IMG/VR virus record: IMGVR_UViG_3300035698_011757
Coordinates: 1-64,000 of that record
Reading direction: 5' to 3' (one strand)
From: a virus
Length of the DNA: 64,000 nt
Positions 22,092-30,360 of this stretch are shown in pieces. The translations under genes were made by a program, and so were the position numbers. The notes under the pieces were generated by a model. That model saw only the letters and a list, made by a program, of their open reading frames with translations. It ran no database searches and had not been told where the DNA came from. Position 1 is the stretch's first letter; each line of letters opens with the position of its first letter.

Positions 22092-23873
22092 ATGACAACA
22101 TTCATGAATGATTGTGAGGGATACATAGAACCATACCCAGTTGGAGTTCTACTTCCTAGCATTAAAATAACCGAAAAGGACAAAGCTCAGAATGAAGTTT
22201 CTGGAGAAATGACCAATGCCGAGTTTCTGCGAGCTGTTTGCAGAAAAAAGTTTAAAGATTTAAAAATCGACCAAAAACCAAACTCAAAAGATTACGCTGA
22301 CAGAATTAAAATGGAACTAGGCATCTTTGAAGAGCTTGACTTCGTAGACTATATTTTGCTTAACTGGGATATTATTGGAAAATCAAAAGAAAAAGGCATT
22401 CCAATTGGTGCTGGTCGTGGTTCAGCCGCAGGTTCGTTGGTTCTTTATCTTCTAGGGGTCACAGCTATTGACAGCCTCAAGCACGAACTGTTCTTCGAAA
22501 GATTCGTGTCAAGATCGAGAGCGCGAAAGATCGAGCATAATGGCGTCACATATCTAGATGGAGGCTTATTGCCCGATGTTGATAATGATATTGCTTACGA
22601 CAGACGACAAGAGGTTATTGATTATGTTGAAACCGAATATGCTGGACGAACAGCAAAAATATTAACAATCAACACATTAACAGGAAAACTTTGCATTAAA
22701 GAGTGTGGAAAGATTGTTGCAGAACTATCAGAGGAAGATGTAAACGAAATTAGTTCGTCTATTCCAAAAAATGGTGGATCAGTGTTTCCACTAGCAGAAG
22801 CTTACGAGGAAAGCCTTAAATTTCAAGGATTTATGGATGACCACCCAGAAGTGTTTAGAATCGCAAAAACACTAGAAGGGCTAAAAAAGAACTTCGGTGT
22901 TCACCCAAGCGGAATCGCTATTTCAAGACAAGATATTAAAGAGGTAATGCCTTTGCAGTTGACAGGAGATTGTGAGATCGTCACAGGTTACGACATGAGA
23001 GCTGTGGCGGAGCTTGTTGTTAAGTTTGATGTTCTAGGTCTAAGAACCCTATCTGTCGTTTACGACACGTTAAAACAAGTAGGATTGAAGCTAGAAAACA
23101 TAGATGTAAACGACGAATGTATCTATAGACATTTGCAAACACTAAAAGATCCACAAGGATTATTTCAGATTGAAGCTGACACAAACTTTAGGGTTTGTCA
23201 GTTGGTAAGACCTATGAATTTAGAGCATTTAAGTGCCATTTTAGCACTAGCGAGGCCCGGGGCCTTGGATTATGTGGAAGACTTCGTAAAGTATAGGGAT
23301 ACAGGGGAATCTCAACTCAAGCACGAAATCTTTAAGGACGTTTTAGACTACACTGGAGGCACTGCGCTTTACCAAGAACAGTTGATGAAAATGGCAAACA
23401 ATATCGGCTTTTCGTTAGACGAATCAGAAATGCTTCGAAGAGTAACGGCTAAGAAAAAACCAGAAGAGGTTAAAAAGTGGAAAGGTTTAATTAAAGACAA
23501 AGTAAAAGAAAACAACCTAGACGAAGAAGTGGGAGATATTCTATGGAAAGTCGCGGAAGATTCTGCAAATTATAGCTTTAATAAATGCTTGGCTTTAGAT
23601 ACTATAGTAGAAACGGAGCATGATTTTAAAATGATGTATGAAATATCTAAAGGTGATTTCATAAAAGCTTACGACGTAGATGGCGACAAAAATATCCTTG
23701 TTGAAGTTTTAGATATAATTAACGGACAGAAAGAGCTTTTTGAATTCGAAATGTTCGACGGAAACACAGTAACATGCTCAATGGATCATAAATTTTTATG
23801 CAGTCACGATAAAAAAATGCACCCAATTAGAAATATTATAGAGAATGATTGGGAAATAGTGTGTAATAGTTAG
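22092..23873 (+). CDS. DNA polymerase III alpha, N-terminal part fused to N-intein
   Basis: Residues 1-498 are the palm/thumb/fingers of a C-family polymerase: GAGRGSAAGS at about 106-115 and LLPDVDND (Asp162, Asp164) near 160, then FGVHPSGIA, FDVLGLRTL, PQGLFQIE, LARPGALDYVEDFVKYRD and YQEQLMKMANNIGF...LRRVTAKKK. The extein ends in SYSFNK, then 95 residues of N-intein end at TAG 23871. The remaining polymerase is at 24906-25976. Both halves must be joined by protein trans-splicing for a whole enzyme. A free-standing homing endonuclease lies between. Confidence 0.92.
   Translation: MTTFMNDCEGYIEPYPVGVLLPSIKITEKDKAQNEVSGEMTNAEFLRAVCRKKFKDLKIDQKPNSKDYADRIKMELGIFEELDFVDYILLNWDIIGKSKEKGIPIGAGRGSAAGSLVLYLLGVTAIDSLKHELFFERFVSRSRARKIEHNGVTYLDGGLLPDVDNDIAYDRRQEVIDYVETEYAGRTAKILTINTLTGKLCIKECGKIVAELSEEDVNEISSSIPKNGGSVFPLAEAYEESLKFQGFMDDHPEVFRIAKTLEGLKKNFGVHPSGIAISRQDIKEVMPLQLTGDCEIVTGYDMRAVAELVVKFDVLGLRTLSVVYDTLKQVGLKLENIDVNDECIYRHLQTLKDPQGLFQIEADTNFRVCQLVRPMNLEHLSAILALARPGALDYVEDFVKYRDTGESQLKHEIFKDVLDYTGGTALYQEQLMKMANNIGFSLDESEMLRRVTAKKKPEEVKKWKGLIKDKVKENNLDEEVGDILWKVAEDSANYSFNKCLALDTIVETEHDFKMMYEISKGDFIKAYDVDGDKNILVEVLDIINGQKELFEFEMFDGNTVTCSMDHKFLCSHDKKMHPIRNIIENDWEIVCNS
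23586..23870 (+). other. N-half of split intein (polymerase III alpha)
   Basis: 95 residues starting with Cys (CLALDTIVE, block A), with CSMDHKFL as block B (the Cys-Ser-Met-Asp-His form of TxxH-like), and ending in a stop codon after about the length usual for N-halves of split inteins (around 100). Confidence 0.9.
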
Positions 23874-23874
23874 T

Positions 23875-24828
23875 ATGCTATCTATTAAAATACAAGATTT
23901 TAAAAAAATCATTCCAACAAGCATGTTCGAAAATTGCCTACTAGACAATGTTTCAAAAAAAGATATAATAAATAAATTTCCAACTAGAGATGGAGGAGCT
24001 TATTATTTAGATAAATTCGAGAACCATTTAATTGAAAATCACAACATAGATTTAAAAAAATACATAAAAGAATTCTTAAATGAGGACTACCCAAAATGCC
24101 CAGTCACAAATAAAGACGTTGGCTTTGTCAAAAATGGAAAGGGGGTAGTTTTTTCAACTAGAGCTAGAGGGTCCGTGACCAAAGATAGTTGCGAAAACTT
24201 TAAAATAGCTTGCGAAAAATTATCTAAAGAAAGAATGGGGGATAAAAATCCAATGTTCGGAAGAATACCTTGGAATAAAGGGAGTGAAGAATGGGCTAAA
24301 GAAGTGTCTAAAAGATTCAAAGGGAAGCCGCTCTCAGAAGATCATAAAAAAAAGCTATCTGAATCTGCAAAAGTTAGGGAGGTTCACGGAAACACTGGAA
24401 ACAAACATTCTGAGGAATCAAAACAAAAAATGAGAATAGCCACAGCGAAGAGGTTAAAAAAGGGAGATTTCAACAAAACTTCAAAAATACAAATAAAAGT
24501 GAGAGAGTTTTTGCAAACCCTAGACCTAAAAGAGCCTTTTGAAGAAGAGTTTCATTTAAAATATTATTCTCTTGACTTTGGTTTTAAAACAGCTAAACTA
24601 GCTATTGAAGTTCAAGGTCAGTATTTTAATATAGATCCTAGATTTTACCCAAACGGAGCAGAAGACGCTATTCAAAGAAGGAACTCTGGAAGAGATAAAG
24701 CTAAAAGATCTTTTTTGAAAAATAAAGGATGGCACATGGAGGAAGTGTGGGAAAAAGAAATAAATGAAAACAAATTCAAACAACAAATACTATGTATTCT
24801 ACAAAAATTAAATATTTTAAATCAATAG
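23875..24828 (+). CDS. Free-standing Vsr-like homing endonuclease with NUMOD3 repeats
   Basis: 317 residues. Middle: NUMOD3-like repeats GDKNPMFGRIPWNKG, FKGKPLSEDHKKKLSES, GNKHSEESKQKM (about 120-190) that bind DNA. C-terminal (about 200-300): Vsr-type nuclease fold with YYSLDFGFKTAKLAIEVQGQ and RDKAKRSFLKNKGWHMEEVW. The start codon follows the N-intein stop by one base and the end overlaps the C-intein ORF by 37 nt. This is the arrangement described for fractured genes, where such an endonuclease sits between split-intein halves. Confidence 0.88.
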   Translation: MLSIKIQDFKKIIPTSMFENCLLDNVSKKDIINKFPTRDGGAYYLDKFENHLIENHNIDLKKYIKEFLNEDYPKCPVTNKDVGFVKNGKGVVFSTRARGSVTKDSCENFKIACEKLSKERMGDKNPMFGRIPWNKGSEEWAKEVSKRFKGKPLSEDHKKKLSESAKVREVHGNTGNKHSEESKQKMRIATAKRLKKGDFNKTSKIQIKVREFLQTLDLKEPFEEEFHLKYYSLDFGFKTAKLAIEVQGQYFNIDPRFYPNGAEDAIQRRNSGRDKAKRSFLKNKGWHMEEVWEKEINENKFKQQILCILQKLNILNQ

Positions 24829-24905
24829 GGACAAAACCTACGATAGATTTCGAAGTAAATCACAAAGATCATAACTTTTACGCACATGGGTTAGTTACAT
24901 CAAAC
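24792..24905 (+). other. C-half of split intein (polymerase III alpha)
   Basis: 38 residues with block F (IDFEVNHKDHNFYAHG) and block G LVTSN before Ser. The terminal Asn is present; the penultimate residue is Ser instead of His. Confidence 0.9.
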
Positions 24906-25976
24906 TCTCACTCAATTTCCTATGCTTATCTATCCGCTTATACGGTCTGGTTAAAAGTCAATTATCCGCAACAATTCTATGTGAGTTTATTAAAGATGGC
25001 TAAAAGTGAACCAGATCCATATTCTGAAATCCAAAAAGTTTCCCAAGAATTATCTAGAGGTGATGTAAAACTACTCCGACCAGACTTAATGAAATCTAAC
25101 ATGGACTTCTCAGTAGAGGGAAAAGATATTAGATTCGGTCTTAATTGCATTAAAGGCGTTGCTGAGAAAACTCTAAAAGCTTTAGTTGAATTAAGAAGCT
25201 CTGAAATAAAAAACAAGTTCGACTTATTTTCATGCGCCAAAGAGGCTGGCTTAAATATTGGAGTCTTTTCTGCTTTAATCTACGCTGGTGCGTTAGATCA
25301 AATAAAATTAGATTCAAAATCAAGATGTTACTTAGCTTTAGAAGCTCAAGCTTTCAATATATTGACTGATAGAGAAAAGAGATTGTTCTACGATTTCGGA
25401 GAGGAATTCGAATATATGATCTTAGATATGATCAAAGAATCGCAGGATGAAATGCTAAAAGACGAAAACGGAAAAAGAATTATGAAAGATTCAAGATTTG
25501 AAACTTTTAAAAAGAAGTTTGTAAACTATAAAGCAATCTATGCACAAAACATCAAGAAGCAAGACTTTGCTCATTGGTATTTTGAAAACTCTTTGCTTGG
25601 TTATTCTTACTCAAAGCCACTAAGAGAGCTAATGAAAGATAAAAGTTTAATGAGCATCGAAGAGGTGGATAAGATGGATGGTTGTAAAGTAAATATAGTC
25701 GCAAGTATCTCAGACACAAAGAGAGCCAAAGCTCAAGCTAGTGGAAATCTTTATTATAGAATGGATATTCATGATGAGACAGGAAATTGCTCTTGCATGC
25801 TAATGGATAACAAACGAAGAAAGAACTTGACTATTTACGAAGATTCTGGTAAGGTTCTGCCAGAAAAGGGAGGAATCATAAAGATTCAAGGGTCAAAATC
25901 GGGAGATATGATCTTTGTAGACTCAATCGACATAATCGACAGAGACGTTTTCCTCAAATTCAGCGAAATGAAATAA
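24792..25976 (+). CDS. DNA polymerase III alpha, C-intein plus C-terminal part
   Basis: Residues 1-38 are the C-half of the split intein; Ser39 starts the C-extein SHSISYAYLSAYTVWLK, which follows SFNK of the N-part exactly as in uninterrupted DnaE (FNKSHS). Then a helix-hairpin-helix region (FGLNCIKGVAEKTLKAL, about 115-132) and an OB fold (CKVNIVASISDTKRAKA, RMDIHDETGNCSCM) near the end. Together with the N-part the polymerase has about 854 residues. The start ATG overlaps the homing endonuclease. Confidence 0.9.
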   Translation: MYSTKIKYFKSIGTKPTIDFEVNHKDHNFYAHGLVTSNSHSISYAYLSAYTVWLKVNYPQQFYVSLLKMAKSEPDPYSEIQKVSQELSRGDVKLLRPDLMKSNMDFSVEGKDIRFGLNCIKGVAEKTLKALVELRSSEIKNKFDLFSCAKEAGLNIGVFSALIYAGALDQIKLDSKSRCYLALEAQAFNILTDREKRLFYDFGEEFEYMILDMIKESQDEMLKDENGKRIMKDSRFETFKKKFVNYKAIYAQNIKKQDFAHWYFENSLLGYSYSKPLRELMKDKSLMSIEEVDKMDGCKVNIVASISDTKRAKAQASGNLYYRMDIHDETGNCSCMLMDNKRRKNLTIYEDSGKVLPEKGGIIKIQGSKSGDMIFVDSIDIIDRDVFLKFSEMK

Positions 25977-25982
25977 AAAATA

Positions 25983-28553
25983 ATGCAAAACCACAAATTA
26001 ACGCCATTAACTAAAAAGATCCTATCAGACGCCACTACAGAAGCCTCGCACTTAGGCAACAAAGAAGTAAACCTATTGTTTTTAACTTTAGGTATAGTGT
26101 CTCAAAATTCAGACTGTTTGCATTTAGATCTATTGACCGAATTGGGGGTTAATTTAAACCAATTAGAGTTAAACGTGAGAGCTTGCTGCGACGAATACGT
26201 TATCAGTAATGCAAAAAAAGACGGCAACAAATCCACAAAACCAATCAAAAGGTCTGAAGTAAGAATATCAAAATCCACAAAAAGTGTTATCGACACGGCG
26301 TTCAAGCTTGCCGAGAGTCATGGAGTGGACGAAGTTTCTCCAGACTACTTAATGTGCGCTCTTTTAAATTCTTCAGCACAGGCTTTTCTAGACGACTTGT
26401 TTACTCCTTACGGATTTAATTGTGGATACGCTTACGGAATGATTGCTTATGCAATTAAAGCCATCTTCGACAAAAGCGAAGGTAGGGAGCCTATGGACGA
26501 ACAGGATCATAACGACGAACAGTCACTAGATCAATTTTTAGTTAAAGAAGTTGAAGTTTCAGCATCAAATAAAGAGAACAAAATGAAAGAAAGGCAAACT
26601 CCTTTAGAAAAGTATGGAACAAACCTAACCAAACAAGCTAAAGACGGTTATATTGAACCAGTCTTTGGTAGAGATGAAGAGATTTTAGCTCTCGTTGAAA
26701 TCTTACTAAGGAAGAAAAAGTCAAATCCAATGATTCTTGGTGAAGCTGGGGTTGGAAAGACAGCCCTTGTTGAAGGACTAGCCCTTTCCTTAACGCAGGA
26801 CTGCGGAAAATTCTCGGACTTGCTTTCGAATGTTCAGATTATTTCTATTGATTTAGCTAAAATTGTAGCTGGAACTAAATATCGCGGTCAGTTCGAAGAA
26901 AGGATGGACGAGATTATTGCCGAAGTTGAAGATTTGGAAAAAAACGACAAGAGAATAATCTTATTTATTGATGAAGTTCATATGCTCACGGCGTCTGGAG
27001 ATTCAGAATCGGGAATGGACGGCGCAAACATACTAAAGCCAGCGCTCGCAAAAGGCATCGTGACATGTATTGGAGCTACAACATTTAAAGAATATAAGAA
27101 AACATTCGAAAAGGATGCGGCGCTAGAGCGTAGGTTCGAAATCGTTATGTTAGAAGAGCCATCTAAAGAAGAAACTTTAAAAATCTTAACTAGAGTAGCA
27201 AAAACATACGAAGAACACCACTTGGTTGAATATCCGAAAGAGGTACTAAAGAACATTGTTGACCTTACGGATACATATATTAACGATAAGCATTTTCCAG
27301 ACAAAGCTATTGATATTCTTGACCAAGTCGGAGCTACTGTAACAAATAAAGCCTTCACAAAGCCAAAAAAAGTTAGGGACGCACAAAAGAAAATTAGGAA
27401 TTTCTACGACTCCGAGTATGGAAATATAGAAGATGAGAAAGCTTTTAACGTTGCTCTAGAAAAAATGGAAAAGCTAGAATTAAACTCGTTAGCTGATTAT
27501 AAAACCTACGCAGATAAATTTTTAGAGAATAAACAAGTCGTCACAGAAGATGATATTGTTGATGTTATCGCAAAGAAGACTAAAATTCCAAAAGACAAGA
27601 TAAAAAGCTCTGGCTTCGACAGGATCTCGTCTTTAGAGTCTGGTATCAATAGTATAGTGTTTGGGCAAGAAAACGCCATACAGAGAGTCTGTGACGCAAT
27701 TCAAGTATCGTACTTAGGTTTATCGCATCCAAGAAAGCCTATTGCTTCATTTTTGTTTGCAGGAACTACTGGCGTAGGGAAAACATACCTAGCAAAACAG
27801 CTATCTTCTCATATGTTCGGAACGGAAGATAAAATGATCAGATTCGACATGTCAGAATTCTCAGATAAGACTTCTGGAAGCAAACTTATAGGTGCGGATC
27901 CAGGATATGTAGGTTATGAAGAGGGAGGATTATTAATCGAACAGGTCAAAAAAAACCCTTCATGCGTCATATTGTTTGACGAAATCGAAAAGAGTCACGA
28001 TTCTGTTAAGAACGTTCTTTTGCAGATCCTAGATGATGGTCGACTCACTGACAATACAGGAAAGACGGTTAGTTTTAAAAACTGCATTGTAATCCTTACA
28101 ACTAACGCTGGAAGCACTCAAGAGCTTGATAAGGGCATCGGAATGATTAAAAATTCTGAGTCCACAATGAACAAAAACAGAGAAAAGGCTATCAAACAAG
28201 CCTTCGCTCCAGAGTTTATTAGTCGAGTTTCTGATATTATATTCTTTAATTCATTGGATGAGGCTAGTATGAAGCGTGTAGCGAACAAAGAATTAACCGA
28301 AATCAAGAAAATTATCAAAGAAAAGCACGATATTAACTTAACATTTCCCAAAAGTTTGTTAAACTACCTTATCAAAGAGGATAGTGTGCAGGCTGGAGCA
28401 AGATCTGTAATCAATAAGATCAACAAACAACTCAAGCCTTCTTTAGTCAAGCATGTGTTTGAGGCTAAGAAAAACGGCACAAAATCCCTATCGGTAACAG
28501 AAAAAAATAACAAAATACTAATAAAAACAAATGACAAAGCAAAAGCAAAATAA
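25983..28553 (+). CDS. clpA: ClpA/ClpC-type AAA+ unfoldase
   Basis: 856 residues: an N domain (about 1-150), first ATPase module with Walker A GEAGVGKT (residue 253) and DEVH, second module with GTTGVGKT (residue 594) and DEIEKSH, and a D2-small domain with GARSVINKINKQLKPSLVKHVF. There is no long ClpB-type coiled middle domain. The motif GIGMIKNSES (about 717-726) lines up with the ClpP-docking IGL loop of ClpA (SIGLIHQ). Hence it likely feeds substrates to ClpP, which the phage encodes at 47491. Follows the polymerase directly. Confidence 0.9.
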   Translation: MQNHKLTPLTKKILSDATTEASHLGNKEVNLLFLTLGIVSQNSDCLHLDLLTELGVNLNQLELNVRACCDEYVISNAKKDGNKSTKPIKRSEVRISKSTKSVIDTAFKLAESHGVDEVSPDYLMCALLNSSAQAFLDDLFTPYGFNCGYAYGMIAYAIKAIFDKSEGREPMDEQDHNDEQSLDQFLVKEVEVSASNKENKMKERQTPLEKYGTNLTKQAKDGYIEPVFGRDEEILALVEILLRKKKSNPMILGEAGVGKTALVEGLALSLTQDCGKFSDLLSNVQIISIDLAKIVAGTKYRGQFEERMDEIIAEVEDLEKNDKRIILFIDEVHMLTASGDSESGMDGANILKPALAKGIVTCIGATTFKEYKKTFEKDAALERRFEIVMLEEPSKEETLKILTRVAKTYEEHHLVEYPKEVLKNIVDLTDTYINDKHFPDKAIDILDQVGATVTNKAFTKPKKVRDAQKKIRNFYDSEYGNIEDEKAFNVALEKMEKLELNSLADYKTYADKFLENKQVVTEDDIVDVIAKKTKIPKDKIKSSGFDRISSLESGINSIVFGQENAIQRVCDAIQVSYLGLSHPRKPIASFLFAGTTGVGKTYLAKQLSSHMFGTEDKMIRFDMSEFSDKTSGSKLIGADPGYVGYEEGGLLIEQVKKNPSCVILFDEIEKSHDSVKNVLLQILDDGRLTDNTGKTVSFKNCIVILTTNAGSTQELDKGIGMIKNSESTMNKNREKAIKQAFAPEFISRVSDIIFFNSLDEASMKRVANKELTEIKKIIKEKHDINLTFPKSLLNYLIKEDSVQAGARSVINKINKQLKPSLVKHVFEAKKNGTKSLSVTEKNNKILIKTNDKAKAK

Positions 28554-28755
28554 ACTAACAAAAGTTCTAGCCACAACAGGGGGTAGATTCTTCGGTATCG
28601 TAATGAAGCAGGGCAATATTTATAATGCTCAACTACGAGGGCATACGGATCATTTTATCACATTCCGTGATAATAACACAAACGACGAAGTTAAAGTAGC
28701 CAAAAAGAGTGTTTCTACAATCTCAATCGGCGGAGCGGTAGCATTTAAAGCTTAA
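28531..28755 (+). CDS. Small SH3-like phage protein (DUF2693-type)
   Basis: 74 residues overlapping clpA by 23 nt. The pattern KVLATTGGRFFGIVMKQGNI...HFITFRDNN resembles small phage proteins with a beta-barrel (GRFxxVxxxKxDG). The role of the family is unknown. Confidence 0.5.
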   Translation: MTKQKQNKLTKVLATTGGRFFGIVMKQGNIYNAQLRGHTDHFITFRDNNTNDEVKVAKKSVSTISIGGAVAFKA

Positions 28756-28760
28756 TTAAA

Positions 28761-29837
28761 ATGAGTGGATTTTCAAAAATAATCCACCTCGCACACAGTT
28801 TACCCTCACCCCGCGACGAAACGTGGGCTGGGGGTGAAAATGTTTCAGAGGTGTTTGTTAGAAATCTTTTAAAGGAATTTATAGATGATAGCGAAAAAGT
28901 AACTATAGATAGTTATAAGCTTCCATTTTTAGGCATACCAGAAGTTACATTAACAATCAACGAAAAAAAGTTCATCCTAAAGCTCCCAATAGATAAAGAT
29001 GATAAAAAAACACTATCTGAAGAGGCTTCTTTTTTAAATTTATTTCAGACAGAGGATTCAAAAGACCCTGTAGTTCAATTAATGTGTCATGAAAATGGAA
29101 AATATTCTTTATTTACGTGTGATGAAAATTCCTCCCTATGGAATGAAAATCATGTTGATAGAAGTTTATACTCACACTCAGACATTAAGAAGGTGCTAGT
29201 TTCAACTATATCCAATCTTCATAGAAGACCTTCTAAAAAAACACCAGCAAAATCTGTCGATAAAAAAAACATCGACTTCTTTTACAAAGAGGGGGAGAAG
29301 GTTCTTTCTACGTTAAGCTCTTCAGCGGCAAGGCTATTTACGAGCTTGTATAAAAAACCTTTAGAAAGAATAACCACAAGCCAAAAAGAATCTGGTCTTA
29401 AAAAGGTATTTAATTTAGGGGGATTTTCCAACCAGAGCTTATTATCAAAAAAAGACCCGCAATCAAGATCAATTAGAGATGTGGAGTTTAAGTTTAAAAA
29501 CTTGTATTCCATAAATTTAGATTACCCTCTTGTAGATCTTGTATTCTTGCTTTTAGATAAGGGAATTTATATTGGCAACGAGGAGTCTTTAACTGTTGTC
29601 GTTGAAGCTTACAATGAAGATTCAAAAAACAAAATATCAGCAAAGCAAATTGTAGAACTTAAAGATGATTTCTTAAAACTATACCTTGCTCGCGACCTAG
29701 CATTTCTTTGTTTAGACATGAATAAAAAAGCTTGCATATTCAATTTTGTTGATACATGTGGAATTTATCAGTTAAATTCAAGGGCAATCAAAAAATACTG
29801 CGAAATTATAGAAAAATTTGTGGATAAAACCTACTAG
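28761..29837 (+). CDS. Hypothetical protein, 358 residues
   Basis: No clear family. The C-terminal half (LDYPLVDLVFLLLDKG, VVEAYNEDSKNKI, LKDDFLKLYLARDLAFLCLD) resembles the helical lobe of aminoglycoside-phosphotransferase-like kinases, but the catalytic HxD...D residues are not evident. The protein is Lys-rich with no membrane segment. It lies between a DUF2693-like gene and a gene block of glycan enzymes. Confidence 0.6.
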   Translation: MSGFSKIIHLAHSLPSPRDETWAGGENVSEVFVRNLLKEFIDDSEKVTIDSYKLPFLGIPEVTLTINEKKFILKLPIDKDDKKTLSEEASFLNLFQTEDSKDPVVQLMCHENGKYSLFTCDENSSLWNENHVDRSLYSHSDIKKVLVSTISNLHRRPSKKTPAKSVDKKNIDFFYKEGEKVLSTLSSSAARLFTSLYKKPLERITTSQKESGLKKVFNLGGFSNQSLLSKKDPQSRSIRDVEFKFKNLYSINLDYPLVDLVFLLLDKGIYIGNEESLTVVVEAYNEDSKNKISAKQIVELKDDFLKLYLARDLAFLCLDMNKKACIFNFVDTCGIYQLNSRAIKKYCEIIEKFVDKTY

Positions 29838-29853
29838 AACGCTATAATAAAGC

Positions 29854-30360
29854 ATGAGCAACAACTTAAAAGACCTATACAAATTCAGCCCAAGCGGAAA
29901 AGGAAGCGCATTATTTATCAAATGCAGCAAAGACTTTAAAAAGAATGATTTGCAATTATTCTTTCACATCGTCAAACAGTCGAGCTGGAACGACAAAACT
30001 AAAACTGGATCTTGTAAAGACTCACTTGGAGATGAACTAAAGGAGGTTTATGTAAAAATAGGAGAAGACGAAATCGGTCAGATCATCGCCTTTTTTGATG
30101 GCAAGCTTCCCAAGTGTGACTTTTACCACCAAAACGCTAACGGAAACACTCAGATTGGATTCTCCAAAAACGCTGAGAGAAAATGTTACGCGCTAAGTAT
30201 TAGAAAGAATTCAGCTACGAGCTTTTTTGTTGGAAATATTAAAATAGAGGAGGCTGTTACGATTAAATTATCGTTGATGGCTTTTCTAGATACTCATTAC
30301 AAGCAGAGAATTAGAAAATCGTTGGACTACCAACAAAAACAATACAATGACAAAGAATAA
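29854..30360 (+). CDS. Hypothetical protein, 168 residues
   Basis: A possible -10 box TATAAT lies at 29843-29848, 6 nt before the ATG. The sequence (KFSPSGKGSALFIKCS, FFDGKLPKCDFYHQNANGNTQIGF, KCYALSIRKN) suggests a beta-rich domain like ssDNA- or transcript-binding proteins, but this is only a guess. It overlaps the glycosyltransferase gene by 14 nt. Confidence 0.55.
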   Translation: MSNNLKDLYKFSPSGKGSALFIKCSKDFKKNDLQLFFHIVKQSSWNDKTKTGSCKDSLGDELKEVYVKIGEDEIGQIIAFFDGKLPKCDFYHQNANGNTQIGFSKNAERKCYALSIRKNSATSFFVGNIKIEEAVTIKLSLMAFLDTHYKQRIRKSLDYQQKQYNDKE

